This document shows, in pieces, positions 7,886 through 19,849 of a stretch of DNA of 61,662 nucleotides. The notes under the pieces are model-generated. The model was not told where the DNA came from, did no database searches, and saw nothing but the letters and a program-made list of their open reading frames with translations. How positions within the stretch are numbered: position 1 is the stretch's first letter; each line of letters begins with the position of its first letter. Made by a program: the position numbers and the translations under genes. Origin of the DNA: Paraphysomonas bandaiensis (Eukaryota; Chrysophyceae). The stretch lies in the NCBI GenBank assembly GCA_965644295.1, contig CBFFRP010000121.1, forward strand, positions 1 through 61,662, written 5' to 3'.

Positions 7886-10808
7886 ATGGGTGTGCCTAAA
7901 TATTATCGTTGGCTAAGTGAGAGATATCCTCGTATCAATCAATTAATTGAAGATGATTCAGTATTACCTGAAATTGATCACATGTATTTTGATATGAATG
8001 GAATCATTCATTTGAGTTCACATTCAAATGATGATAACACTCTAGCTGCTCCTGTAACAGAAGAAGAAGTTTTTGAGAATATGAAATTATTTCTTGATCG
8101 TTGTATATCTAAAATGATTAAGCCTAAAGTATCTGTATATTTTGCGGTTGATGGTGTGGCCCCGCGTGCAAAATTAAATCAGCAACGTGGCCGTAGATTT
8201 CGTGCGGGGCGTATGAGGTATCATTATCTTAATTACTGCTAAGATGAGATCATGACTTATACGTGTAGGAATGACATCGTTAATTCCTCGATGAAGGAAT
8301 TGGATACCGACTATATTGATTCATTTGACTCTAACTGTATTACCCCTGGTACGGCCTTCATGTCTGCTATTGACAAGTACATGAAGCAGTACATTGCGGA
8401 TAGGTTGCGCGGTGATGACCCTGTGTGGAAGGGTTTGCAGGTAAATGCGTATAATTCCGTCTTGTTTGCTGTATGTTAGAGTGTGCTAGGTGATTTATAG
8501 TGGAAGCGATTCGCCGGGTGAAGGAGAGCACAAAATCATGCAGCACATTAGGCGAGCTCGTTCAAGGAAAGACTACATGGCGAATCAGCGCCACTGTGTA
8601 TATGGGCTGGATGCCGATCTCATCATGCTGGGATTGGCAACTCATGAGCCACATTTTACTATCCTACGGGAGGTTGTAGAGTTTCAGGCAAGCAAAGACA
8701 GCTCTTCTAACTCGACTTCAGGACAAGACACTGACAGGGATGCTTCGCCTGCCCCACCTGTGTTGTCAACTGCTCCTATGCAGCTATTGCATCTTTCTGT
8801 GCTTCGTGAGTACATTGAAGTGGAATTTGCAGACTTAGGCATGGATGTTCGTCTCGACAGAGAGAGACTCATAGACGACTTTATTTTTTTGACATTTTTG
8901 GTCGGGAATGACTTTATACCGCACCTTCCTTCACTGTATATTGGAGAGAATGCGTTTGATGTCATTTTTGATGCCTATAAACTTCTTCATTCTGCTGGAA
9001 ATATTGGATATATAGTAGAAAATGGCGAAATATCTGACTTTGACAGGCTTGAAAAGCTTTTCCGTATCATCGGGGAGCAAGAGGTGAATCTACTTCGGAA
9101 GAGGGACCAGAGGCAGAGGGCATTCCTGCGTGGGCAACGATCAGGTAGAATACGCGATCTAAATGAGTGCATTAAGCAACCAGATGAAATGCGAGCGGAT
9201 TGGGCCGAAGTCTCTGATGTAAGCTCTTCTGATTCGGGGGAGAGTGAAGAAATTAGCGACATTGAGGGACAAGAGGATCAAGATAGTGACAGTTTGGTGA
9301 CTGTAGTTGGGGCGGAGACGACTGACAAATCCATGGAGCTGAGCTTCACACGTCCTACATCCTCGTCCTATATGATAGATACCGGGAGCATCGTCAATTC
9401 GCAAAATATTAATGATATAGATCTGGGTGACGTCAGTAGTATTGATTACCGCGAGCACCATTACAAATTAAAGTTCGGGGTGATTCCTGGTGTGACTCCA
9501 GGTGCAGATGAGTTTCTTTCTCAGTTGACTGAAGAATACCTAAAAAGTCTTATGTGGTGTCTCGCGTACTATACAAAGGGATGTATAAGCTGGTCATGGT
9601 ATTATCCGTACTGCTATGGGCCTATGGTTATCGACATGACTGGTCTAGCTACGAAAGCACGAAACATTGACTTTGAACTCGGGCAACCGTTCCTTCCTTT
9701 TCAGCAGCTGTTAGGGTGTTTGCCCCCCACCTCTAAGAATTTGTTACCATCATCTTATGGGTGGATCATGACCAGCGATAACTCCCCACTCAGGGACCTC
9801 TATCCTGAGGATTTCGTTGAGGACCTGGATGGGAAATTCTTTCATTGGGAGGCAGTAGTAATTCTACCATTTATTGATGCCAAGAAACTTATGGAAGTTG
9901 AGAAAGAATATTGCAGTGCCGACTTGTTATCTCCAGATGAAAAGGAAAGGAATAGCTTTGGTAATGCTGGCCTCTTTTCCGCAACTGTATCTCGCCGTGG
10001 CGAACGCATAGTAAAGCGAGTAGAAATCGAGAATGATTTCAACCCTTGTCAACCCTTTGCCAGTGAGCTCCTACCAGGAACACGCATACCTTATCATGGT
10101 TTTCCAAGTCTACGTGGTCTACCCATAAAATACACTGCTATGAAAATGCTACAGTATACATACGGTTACGGTATGCGTTATAAGACGCTGGTCCTGGGTA
10201 TTAATAACAGTCCATGTACAATCGGGCGGAAACATCCGAGTCAGCTGGTGGGGAGACGGGTCTTCGTGAACTACCCTCTCATGCACGAAGCTAAAGTGAT
10301 TGCTGTGAGCACAAAGTCAAGTTACTATATTGGCAAAGAGGCAGAGACAAATTACGGAGATGGTGAGGCGGGAGCACCACTCCCAGCGGTGCAACAGGTA
10401 CATCACAGTAAACAGGAGATAAAAGACTGGGTCCATAAGTCCGCGCTAGCAGAGCAATCACACATGAAGGGGTCAGGTGTCGTGGGTTCGTCCGGTATGG
10501 CTATTGGACGAATTAGAACTAGGCTTATTGTGGCCCCTGTAGTTGGATCTGTAAGAAATCCTGTTACTGGGAAGATGGAAAAGGTATACGGGGATAAAGA
10601 GATTGAAGTTCCTCTTCAATTGGTCAGATGGAAGAATCCAGCCCATTTACATGGAGCGAATGACAACCCTTCCCGAAAAAAAATGTATAATTCTCGGTCA
10701 TACTGTACTTTTATTCCACGTTCCTTAAGAATGCAACAATATGAATATAGTTCTCCTTCTAGATTATTGAGTAGATCTGCTAAATTTGCTAGTCGTTTCG
10801 TAAAATAA
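7886..10808 (+). CDS. XRN1: 5'-3' exoribonuclease XRN1-like
   Basis: Exons 7886-8210, 8244-8440 and 8490-10808 (946 aa); introns of 33 and 49 bases. It degrades 5'-monophosphate RNA processively, mainly decapped mRNA in the cytoplasm. Signature motifs in order: MGVPKYYRWLSERYP start, YFDMNGIIH (metal Asp), AVDGVAPRAKLNQQRGRRF, then after the introns SPGEGEHKIMQ, YGLDADLIMLGL and FLVGNDFIPHLP: the CR1/CR2 active site. An acidic Ser-rich insert (about residues 390-450) separates this core from the D1-like part (LPGTRIPYHGFPSL). There is no XRN2-type CCHC knuckle, favouring XRN1. The C-terminus is shorter than in yeast or human XRN1, ending in a basic Ser/Arg-rich tail (SRLLSRSAKFASRFVK). Confidence 0.93.
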
Positions 10809-11837
10809 ATAGCACTGAATGAATAAGACTTTATTATTTATATCAGAATGCTCTTATAACGCTAACCTGTTTTCCTTGACACCAAATAATGAGGATGAAG
10901 AAGATGATGACTCTGAGAATCTAGTTCAGAATGGCGACGCAGCGCAACGTTAGATTGATTGTAGCAGGCAACGGAAGTAAGCACGTCTTAATCAGCTAAC
11001 TCTTTACAGCAGCATGAAGCACTTGCATACCACAACCAATAGGGAGCAAAGGTTGTTTAGTAGCTAAGATTGTTATGGCTTATGGCTGATATGCGCAAGA
11101 GTATTGCTTACTTTTTTCCACATGAGGCATGAGCCGTCGCGTCCGGAAAGAAATGACAGTTGAGGTACCTATATTGGCAGCTAATGTAGTTTAGTATTAC
11201 ATAATTGAAATTGAGACAGCAAGTAACAATTGCAATTATAATAGACTTCAACCTGCGTCAATTAATAGATACGCAGCCCTGGTGAGTATGTGTTGAAAAT
11301 TGCTCATTCTTAACTAGATCTCAGAGAGAATTTGTCGTTAGACTAGATAGATTAATTAATATCGTTTACACGAAGTTGTGATAAACAACACAACCTCATT
11401 TTGTTCCACGCATAATCTCCTACATGTGTGAACCTCTCGTTCCTAAACATATCTTGAAAGTTGAAAGATCAAACTCTTTCAGTTTCTCAATATCATCACA
11501 AAATTTGTATATCACTATATTTCACTGTATTCTCGTACATTGTCTTCAAGTGACATACTGAATATACTAGAACAAGACCCATATTCTAATAGTATGCTAT
11601 AAGCTACTAACTACTCCTATGTACGTAGTTTATCGGGCTGTGTGCGCTCATTTATTACGCTTTTACAGAAGCAGACTTAATCTTAAGAATATACATTAAT
11701 AATCTACTCTACAAATATTTTTAACAATTTTACTAATGCTTCCGTACGTATAATTGAATTTACACCGAAACATCCCTATGTCACTCCACGCTAGACGATC
11801 CTTATGACCGAACTATTAATTTCAATTCCACTAGACT
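10809..11837. other. Convergent intergenic region with a solo LTR
   Basis: Between the XRN1 stop and the UBE2J1 stop. Apart from the solo LTR (11291-11591) I see no coding or RNA gene. The first part has low-complexity Asp/Glu-like codons just after XRN1 (about 10880-10945), without a usable frame. Confidence 0.5.
11291..11591 (-). mobile_element. Solo LTR of the copia family
   Basis: 301 bases, collinear with the 294-bp LTRs at 23583 and 37310 but with many substitutions and a few small indels. It starts tgttga and ends ctaata like the intact LTRs and is flanked by a perfect 5-base duplication, gtatg (11286-11290 and 11592-11596). It was formed by LTR-LTR recombination of an older copy. Confidence 0.93.
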
Positions 11838-12899
11838 TTACAAATCGTTCCAACCTGATGAACTTTTCATCTTCTTTACAACGAGGTACGTGATCGCAAG
11901 CCCGAGAAAAACTAGAGCATAGAATATAATATCATCCACTATGTCTCTTTCACTGTTGCTAGCCTCAGGGTGCTGCACAGTAGCAGGGGCCGACGAAGAG
12001 GAATTTGAGGAGGCAGCAACAGCATTGTCAGCCGCAGTTGTCGATGTTAAAGTTTCCTCCGCAGACGGAACACTTACATTTTGCTGTCCCTCCTGCTCAG
12101 ATATTGGACTACTGACATCCTTTGTGGAGTCGGAGTTAGCAGTTGTGCTGTTAGTCGTACACACTTTGCTATCCGTCCCACATAGTTCCTGGCTATGTGA
12201 GGTGGAGCCTTCTTCGAGGCCGTGTATGTGTAACTGTTTCAACTGTTCTTGCATGGCATCATCACGCACTTCATCTGTGCTCTCCGGAAGTTCAATCAAT
12301 TTATCCACCGGTCCACACACGGGACAACAATATGAATGGGACTGCCATACAAAACAGTGATATACAATAGAATCTGCGCACTACAATTCTACCTCGGCAG
12401 CAAGCTTCTTGCGCTCAGCAGGGGTCCAGTCTAGTGCTCCAATTGCACCTCCGCCTTCAGATGGGAGAAAACTAATTATAGCCTCCAGCATGGTACGAAC
12501 TACGAAATGTTGAGTAACTCCAAAGTACTACGTACAAACATACCTCCCCATGCCGGCTGCCAATGCTCGGGATGATATGCACTAATGCTTAAACAAATCT
12601 TTGTACCCACTTCGAAACGACCATTTTTCTATACGATATGAGCGTGTGTATTCCCACTAGCAGTGACTTACCGTAAGAAATATAATATTAGGAGGCTTAA
12701 AAGGGTACTCTGGTGATAGAAGAATTCGCCCATGGTAAATGCCACCTTCAAAGTCAGTATCTGGTGGTCCACGTATAGTAAAATGCCACTCGAATATGTT
12801 ATCCTCTAGAGGGGCTGCATGGTAGCGAGGAGATAGGTGAGTAGCTAGTTCCTTTACATCTGCATGAATTCTTTTTACTGCTGTATTTCTTTTATTCAT
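11838..12899 (-). CDS. UBE2J1: ER tail-anchored ubiquitin-conjugating E2, UBE2J1/Ubc6 type
   Basis: Four exons on the complement: 12672-12899, 12544-12628, 12393-12499 and 11838-12341; 307 aa. It charges ubiquitin for ER-associated degradation. The UBC fold shows FEWHFTIRGPPDTDFEGGIY, YPFKPPNIIFLT, then across the first splice KNGRFEVGTKICLSIS with the catalytic Cys, and HPEHWQPAW. GAIGALDWTPAERKKLA and the SYCCPVCG element match UBE2J1 rather than UBE2J2. A Ser/Thr-rich linker leads to a single C-terminal membrane span (IIFYALVFLGLAITYLVV) with a short lumenal KKMKSSSGWNDL end, a classic tail anchor. Introns are 43, 43 and 50 bases. Head-to-head with the K+ channel. Confidence 0.92.
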
Positions 12900-13053
12900 T
12901 GGTTGTAAGTATAATGGTTAGTTTGGTACAAAGGGTTTATAGAGGTGTATGGTACTATGAGCTGTGGGTGCAGTTTAACCTGAAGCTAAAGGAGTTTCTC
13001 CTGTACAGTATGCTCAGAGAAGCAAAGAATATTTCCAGCGGTATACATACACT

Positions 13054-13102
13054 ATACATACATACATACATACATACATACATACATACATACATACGTA
13101 CA

Positions 13103-13134
<32 letters not shown>

Positions 13135-13218
13135 CATGCATATATACACACATACATACCTGTCTGTATACAGGTACATACATACATACATACATACATA
13201 CATACATACATACATACA

Positions 13219-13250
<32 letters not shown>

Positions 13251-13564
13251 CATACATACATACATACATACATACATACATACATACATACATACATACA
13301 TACATACATACATACATACATACATACATACATACATACATACATACATACATACATACATACATACATACATACATACATACATACATACATACATACA
13401 TACATACATACATACATACATACATACATACATACATACATACATACATACATACATACATACATACATACATACATACATACATACATACATACATACA
13501 TACATACATACATACATACATACATACATACATACATACATACATACATACATACATACATACA

Positions 13565-13594
<30 letters not shown>
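13054..13594. repeat. Long (CATA)n microsatellite
   Basis: About 540 bases of tetranucleotide repeat, with short interruptions near 13098, 13131-13172 and 13247 and then more than 330 bases uninterrupted. It lies inside the 794-base divergent promoter between UBE2J1 and the K+ channel. The strictly alternating purine-pyrimidine sequence can adopt unusual helices. Long frames in it (YIHT or MYVC repeats) are artefacts. Confidence 0.97.
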
Positions 13595-13595
<1 letters not shown>

Positions 13596-13693
13596 GATCT
13601 GGATCAAGATATGCATATGGCATATGGGGCATTCCATGTACAGTGTAGCAATAATGGATCGGTTGAAATATAATCCATCCAAATCATCATTAA

Positions 13694-15438
13694 ATGCCTA
13701 TTCAAAGCAGTTCACGCAAACTACACCAACGCGTCAGTGAAAGTGCTGCTGCAGTGCAGGAGTTATTCACCCTTAACTCTCTGAACCAAAGCTTTAGTAC
13801 CCAGTACAGGAGACGGACTGCAATTGCTTTTGTTCTGTATTTTGTTATCGGAATTGGTTACTACACAGGACGAGAGAAGTTCACTGTACTTGATTCCATA
13901 TATTTCTCTGTAACAACCATATTGACGATCGGGTAAGTTGTTGCATGTTTAGATTAACGTGTAATGGATTACAGATACGGAGATTTGACTCCTCATACTT
14001 CCTATCAGCGAATCTTCACTATTTTTTATATATTTCTAGGAATTCTTATTATCAGTGCAGTAGTTGGTTCCGTGACTGAAGTCTTATATGAAAAGCATCA
14101 AGAGAGCATCGATCAAGGTGTGAAAAGAGCGGCATCAAAGATGAAGTCGTTCGAAGAAAACCCTAACTATCAAAAAGTATTAGAGTTCCTTGACGTTTCA
14201 GACACTGGGAGGTACCACAGCGTACTTGTGCTACAATAGGTTTATTAGTACTTTTTCTCGTTTAGAAATGAATCTTCTTCATTTTCTGAGGGTTGCATCT
14301 CCAGTAGCATCGATTCATTCTCACGAGTACGCAGCAGTATGGATGATGAAGCGACAGCCTTTAGGGGTATAAATGGTTTTTCTACGTTGCCTAGTCAGGG
14401 AGCTTCCGAGAAGAGGATGCTAGCTGCAATGCAGAAACTGAATATGGAGATGTTCGACGAGGAACTCAAGGACATCGAACTTCGTGCTAAACGAGATATT
14501 GTCGTGGTGTTTGGCATCGTCGTATTCGGCTGCGTGGCAATGCTTGGAGTATGTATAATTCGCTATCTTGAAAATATTTTTGACTTCTATCGCACTCATG
14601 TAGATCGAGAGGTGGTATTTCGGAGAAGCTCTCTACTGGGCTGTGACCACCATCACTACTGTAGGGTTTGGCGATGTCGTTCCACAAACCAATTCCGGCA
14701 AGGTGTTTACTATCATTTACTGCATAGCTGGGTGTGCAGTTCTGGCCAGTGGAATTAATGACCTCATCAGATATCCACTTCTTGTAAAATCGAAACAGAA
14801 TGAGCTTCGTGTAATGACACAGTTTGGAGGCGAGTTGTCAGAAGAAACTTTGCGGGGCATTCTTACCAATAATTTTTTCGAGCGCATTCCTGATATTCGT
14901 CAAAAGTCAACATCCATAAACAAGGGGGAGTTCATACTAATGGTTTTGGGTATGATGAACAAGATACATGACAAAGATGTGATTATTGCGTCGAAAGTTT
15001 TTGATATTCTGGATGAAGCAAAGGAAGGTAAGCCTTGGTTCTTGATAGATAAGAAATATGTGTAAAATATGTTCGTAGGCGTGTTATCTGCGGAACACAT
15101 TGTGTCTAAGATAGCCCGCGTACAGGCGATAGAGGAGCAGTGTAAGTTGAAAGAGGAGAAATCAAATTCTTATCGTTTGTCTGAAACTAGCCAAAACCAC
15201 GACAGCAGGTATATTGTGCGAGTGAGAAATAGTATATGGTATAAGTCATCTGTCTTTCAGTAGAAGGGTATGTACGATAGGAAACGAATTATCGAATCCG
15301 CTTATTGATGGGGCTACTACGGATGCTCAATATAGACCGTTGATGCAGGTGGTTGAAGAGGTGTTTTACAATAGTAGAACCATCATACACAAACCAGAAG
15401 AACTGGAGACCGCTGCTTGTGGTGAGCATAATGTTTAA
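13694..15438 (+). CDS. Two-pore-domain K+ channel (TPK/K2P type)
   Basis: Six exons: 13694-13932, 13975-14211, 14266-14548, 14604-15027, 15079-15208 and 15261-15438; 496 aa. Each subunit has two pore loops, so a dimer makes one K+ pore. Membrane segment 1 (IAFVLYFVIGIGYY) precedes pore 1, filter TIGYGD, which is completed across the first splice; segment 2 is IFTIFYIFLGILIISAVVGSV. After a Ser-rich cytosolic linker, segment 3 (VVVFGIVVFGCVAML) leads to pore 2, TTVGFGDVVP, and segment 4 (VFTIIYCIAGCAVLASG). The C-terminal about 200 residues are cytosolic; I see no clear EF-hand. An in-frame TAA directly precedes the ATG. The GYGD/GFGD pair and cytosolic tail resemble plant or protist TPKs more than animal K2Ps. 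Introns are 42-55 bases. Confidence 0.9.
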
Positions 15439-17448
15439 TTGCGAGAGATTAAATCGTATTCATTATACTGAACGTTAGTAATCTACAATTATTGTTACAT
15501 TTTGAAAATGTCAGTGGTGTATATACATTTTGTCTTTACTGATATTATCACTGGCTGGCTTTAAATAAAAAATAATAACAATAATAATAGCGAAATAATG
15601 TAGAAAGGTCACAACGCTAAGAGTATTTTCAAAAAGTAATTTGTGATTTTAAGATTATGAAGAATGTTTTTTGGTGTCATTACTTATGATCCAGAACACT
15701 ATAGTTGTAGTTGTTGGACGCGTCACGAATATATTAATATTATTAATAATACTACAGTAGTAAATTTAGAAATTCTAATACTCATTTTTGATATCAATCA
15801 TTTAACGTAAAAATGGCTGAATTACCTAGTCATACCAAATCAAAGGAACAAATCATCCAACCCAGTCGATTTAAGATATAAACCTAGACGTAAATTAGTT
15901 CTGTTTCATATATGGCTGTTGAGTTTAGTAGTTTGGTGCGATATAAAAATTATGTACAATAGGTTAAATCAACGCATAGGCGTATCGGTTAAATACAGTT
16001 ACAAAGGAGGTAAACTCAGTTACTGATGTGTGACTATGTAAGATATACGTAGTGACTGATGAATATATGCTAAACAAATGCTGCTGTAAACAGATGTTCA
16101 CAAGATGTTACATGAATATGTAGTGAAGTGTTAAGATTAATATAATTATAATTTCTAATTTGAATGTGCATTGTGTTCAACAAAGCAAGGTTAAGGTTTA
16201 AGTGTAGAGCAAAGTTAACTTAAGTGAAATGTTCAATTGTAACAATGGTTAAACACTTGTTAAGTACTTGCTTGACACCATACAAAATAGTAGTGGCTTA
16301 TCGAAACATTCCATCACAGCAGTGATTTTATAATATATACTTTTTATTATACATATATATAGCATATAAGTATATAACAATTATTTCTACAGTCATAATT
16401 CTAACGAAGGGTAATAAGTTGATAGAAAGCTATAAAACTAAGATATTGTGGTGTTCGACATCCTAGAGATGAAGGGGAAGGGGACATTGCCTGCACTCAT
16501 TTATTGGCTGGCATACTATACTACCATTTTAGAGAGAAAAGTATACATTGCATATTTGACTAGGTGAATACTAAAGCAATGACATGATTTTCATCCACTT
16601 GATTAGTTTTTACACTCAAATTGATGTGACCAGGTAATTCAACTTATTTGACTAAACCGAATAGTGTATCCGGGATATATTATTCAGCCTAGTCGTATTG
16701 GCTGATACGATATTCCACAAGGTAGACTTTACAGTTTTTATTAAAGCAACATTACATCATAAAACTATTCAAGTTCATGACACTTTAAAATAGTGATTTC
16801 TGTTGACGTCACACGTTCTTGGTACTATTAACATATATATGATGAATCGTCTCTTCAGCTCAGTACTGAAGATAAGCTGTAAGTAGTTGCCATGTATGAG
16901 ATCCCCGTGCATAATATGTATGATTTGTACGTTATGAAATATACATGGACTGGATCATATATTTCCACCTATGTAATCAGTGCTGTATGCAATTAGTCAG
17001 CAGGTCTGTAGATGTCACATATCATTATGCGATCCAGTCGTTAAGGAAAAGATTCAATCATCTATTGGAAGCTATGGCATACTAGTTTCCCGTGGAATGA
17101 TATACTCAATTGATGGAGTAGTATGTAATTGCAGTCTCTTCCTGCTGTTAGTATCATATGAGGAGATATGCTGACTCTGGAAGCGATTCATTACGTATCA
17201 AACTCCTTCATTTCTCCATGATTGGTCGATATGTATTTATAACCAATCAAATATATATAATACATAATAAATAGATATTATTGGTTGGATTTGATGGATA
17301 GAAAACACTGTAGTATATATACTGATGTGTGCTAGCTGCATGCCTGCATATCAATCGCTCATAACAACGACAGACTTAATTTGCTGGATGTTGCAATATA
17401 TTATGATTAACTCTTTTATTATCTGAATGTATTGGTACGAAGTTAACC
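15439..17448. other. Intergenic region with repeat Y copy 2
   Basis: 2 kb without a convincing gene. Holds repeat Y (15955-16260) and, near the right end, ATTGG/CCAAT-type boxes (17221, 17248, 17280) that may serve the following gene. Confidence 0.45.
15955..16260 (-). repeat. Repeat Y copy 2
   Basis: Reverse complement aligns with 4858-5160 over about 300 bases with many substitutions and gaps. Confidence 0.6.
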
Positions 17449-18369
17449 ATGAGTGAAAAAGATGAAGAATATGATGAGACAGGTGCACTTGGCGGAGTTC
17501 TGCGTAGTACACTACGGCGACTTGGATACTTGACGAAAATAGAAGCTATGGGTAGATTGCCGAAAAGGATCCCAACGAAAGTTGTGGCGAGATCAGCAGA
17601 TAGGCTGGGTCAACTCAGTGATATCGGACAGCACTTTACAAACGCCTACGACACAGTCCAGCCAACGATATCGAAATCGCGACAACCGTGGCACGTTTAT
17701 ATGAAAATGTCTCTTTTAGCGTTTCATGGATTCGTCAAGTCGGCTGTATTAGGGGGTGTCTTATTTTGTACATATGATGGCATTGTGGATTGTTCAGAAA
17801 GCGTAGATAATCCCTTTTCCATGAATTGTGACATTTTACAGCCCAGCATGCTGTGTGGATGTGCTGGTATGGCTAGTGGAGTAGCACATGGAACTCTTCA
17901 TTCCTTATGGGATTTTTCCGCGCATCGTCCTTTGTTTTGGGTGAGGGGTACACCGTATTCTCCTGTGCCGCTGTCTTCTGTTGCCGTGATTGGCACTGCT
18001 AGTTCCCATGGCCTTGTGCATGCATTCCTTTTTGGTAGCTACGAGCTTACAAAGAGAGCCAGTCTCTATGGTATTGGGCTGACTCATGTAGGTGAGGATA
18101 TTAGTCGTGTAGAGGGCGCCGGTTGTGTATTAGTTGCAGGTGCAGCGGCTGGATACATATCTGAGGCGGTAGGATCCATTACATCTCCACTGGAGACAAA
18201 TGGGTTGAGGCAAGGGTTTAAAGAATCTAAAGATCTCTTGATAGAATTGTTCACAACTGTTAAATTTCCATCCGGCCGTTATTTTATGTTTAATATTTGT
18301 CCAACTATTTTGGGTTTCGTAGCTTATGAATATGCTAAAAATGTTCCCGGCCTTCACAGAGATGAATAG
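17449..18369 (+). CDS. Divergent mitochondrial-carrier-like membrane protein
   Basis: A single-exon gene of 306 codons. The first about 85 residues are charged and soluble. The rest has several small-residue-rich hydrophobic segments: AFHGFVKSAVLGGVLFC, LCGCAGMASGVAHGTLHSLWD, SSVAVIGTASSHGLVHAFLF followed by YELTK, AGCVLVAGAAAGYISEAVGS, and MFNICPTILGFVAYEYAK. The alternation of AG-x2-AG-like segments with Y-E-x2-K ends recalls the three-fold repeat of the SLC25 carriers, which exchange metabolites across the inner mitochondrial membrane, but the PX(D/E)XX(K/R) signatures are mostly missing (only SPLE resembles one). A Tim17/22/23-family protein is an alternative. Substrate unknown. Confidence 0.5.
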   Translation: MSEKDEEYDETGALGGVLRSTLRRLGYLTKIEAMGRLPKRIPTKVVARSADRLGQLSDIGQHFTNAYDTVQPTISKSRQPWHVYMKMSLLAFHGFVKSAVLGGVLFCTYDGIVDCSESVDNPFSMNCDILQPSMLCGCAGMASGVAHGTLHSLWDFSAHRPLFWVRGTPYSPVPLSSVAVIGTASSHGLVHAFLFGSYELTKRASLYGIGLTHVGEDISRVEGAGCVLVAGAAAGYISEAVGSITSPLETNGLRQGFKESKDLLIELFTTVKFPSGRYFMFNICPTILGFVAYEYAKNVPGLHRDE

Positions 18370-19849
18370 AGTATTGTTTTTGGAATGCATTTAAATGTAT
18401 ATATTCGCGACAACCCTTACTATTACCTTAACAGTAAAGATATTTGTTATTTTTCCGAAAAATTTTAATGCGTGATAATTACGTAATATTTAGTACAAGC
18501 AGCAATACTGTGTGATGTATTTGCATAAGTTCATATTGTACTTTGCCAAATTGAGGTTTCATCAACAGTACTACTTCCTGCAATATCATTCTCTTACAAC
18601 CAGTAGGTTCTAGTGTCGATATTCCCAAGATAAATTAATTGTAATGACTAATGCTAACAATATCCGATCAATAACTAGCTGACCGGAAACCAAAAACCTA
18701 GTAAAGTGTCATGCCAAATAGCATGTGGCTTCAAATTAATTTCACTATAGTTTTCCAATATTATTTATAGCCAAACCATTTTAAACAAGGATCATATTCG
18801 TACTACTATTCCATATAGAACTTGTAATGCTCGAAAGCCCGTAGTCGAGTCGTAGGGTGTGTTATGTGTTAAATTTTCAGAAAAGCCTGACTATGATAAT
18901 TCGTAGCATATATTGTCAAAGAATAGTACTTGGGGGGAATTACTAAACATGTGCTAATAGCACTGCTTCTTCTCTGGTCCCATTAATGACATCCCAATTG
19001 AAGCTTCTGATAAAACTGAAACTGTCATATGGGCATCTGCTGTCTGTTATTTCAACTTATCAAAGACGGTGAGATTTTTGACCCCAATCAGTAATGTGAA
19101 CTATTTTGAATAACTTATAGCAGAAATTATACGTACAGTGTTTCTATTGCCCTGTAAAGTGTGTGAGGATTTCGACGATGAAACGATGTTAAAGTGAAAA
19201 TGATGCACGATTTAAATCATACGAGACCGAATAAACAACGAATACCGTTTGTAGACTTAATTCTTTACAGTAGTAGAGAAATTGGAGCAATGAGTTCGTA
19301 AACAACTCCAATTAAGTGACTTCAGAACTTGCAAGAATCTTCAGGCACATTCATTGCATGCATATATATGCATATACAGCGGTATACCGTACATATATAA
19401 TATAGAGAGGGGTGAAGCCTATCTTTACCTCCACTGTATATACTCTTATACGGACTGTATACTGACGTATACATATAGAGGAATATACATACGGCTGTAT
19501 TTGACTGTATTATATCTATGTATATACTCTGTATAGGATTTCTTGGGAACGTACTGCACAATACACATACACACACATATATATATATATATATGTATGT
19601 ATGTATGTATGGTATAGTAGAGCAAACGAACAAGAGTAAGTGAGATCATAATAATTGTCAAGTCAATCCTATTCGGATGATAATGGCATCATGATTAGGA
19701 GTTAATTACACCGCAGGTGTTTGGAATAGATAGCAGTGATAATCTTTCAATCCATACACAAGAATACGCATATCATCCCATATATATATATATATATATA
19801 TATACAGATAGAAGAAAGCGACTGTCTCTTACGACTACACAGAAAGTGA
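18370..19849. other. Intergenic region, simple repeats only
   Basis: About 1.5 kb without a supported gene. Contains (CA)n/(TA)n/(TATG)n at 19565-19610 and a (TA)n run at 19779-19803, close to the ATG4 start. Confidence 0.5.

Noticed and set aside
12899-13682. Long frames of repeated YIHT or MYVC residues on both strands
   Set aside because: They are translations of the (CATA)n microsatellite in several frames, with no domain or non-repeat coding support.
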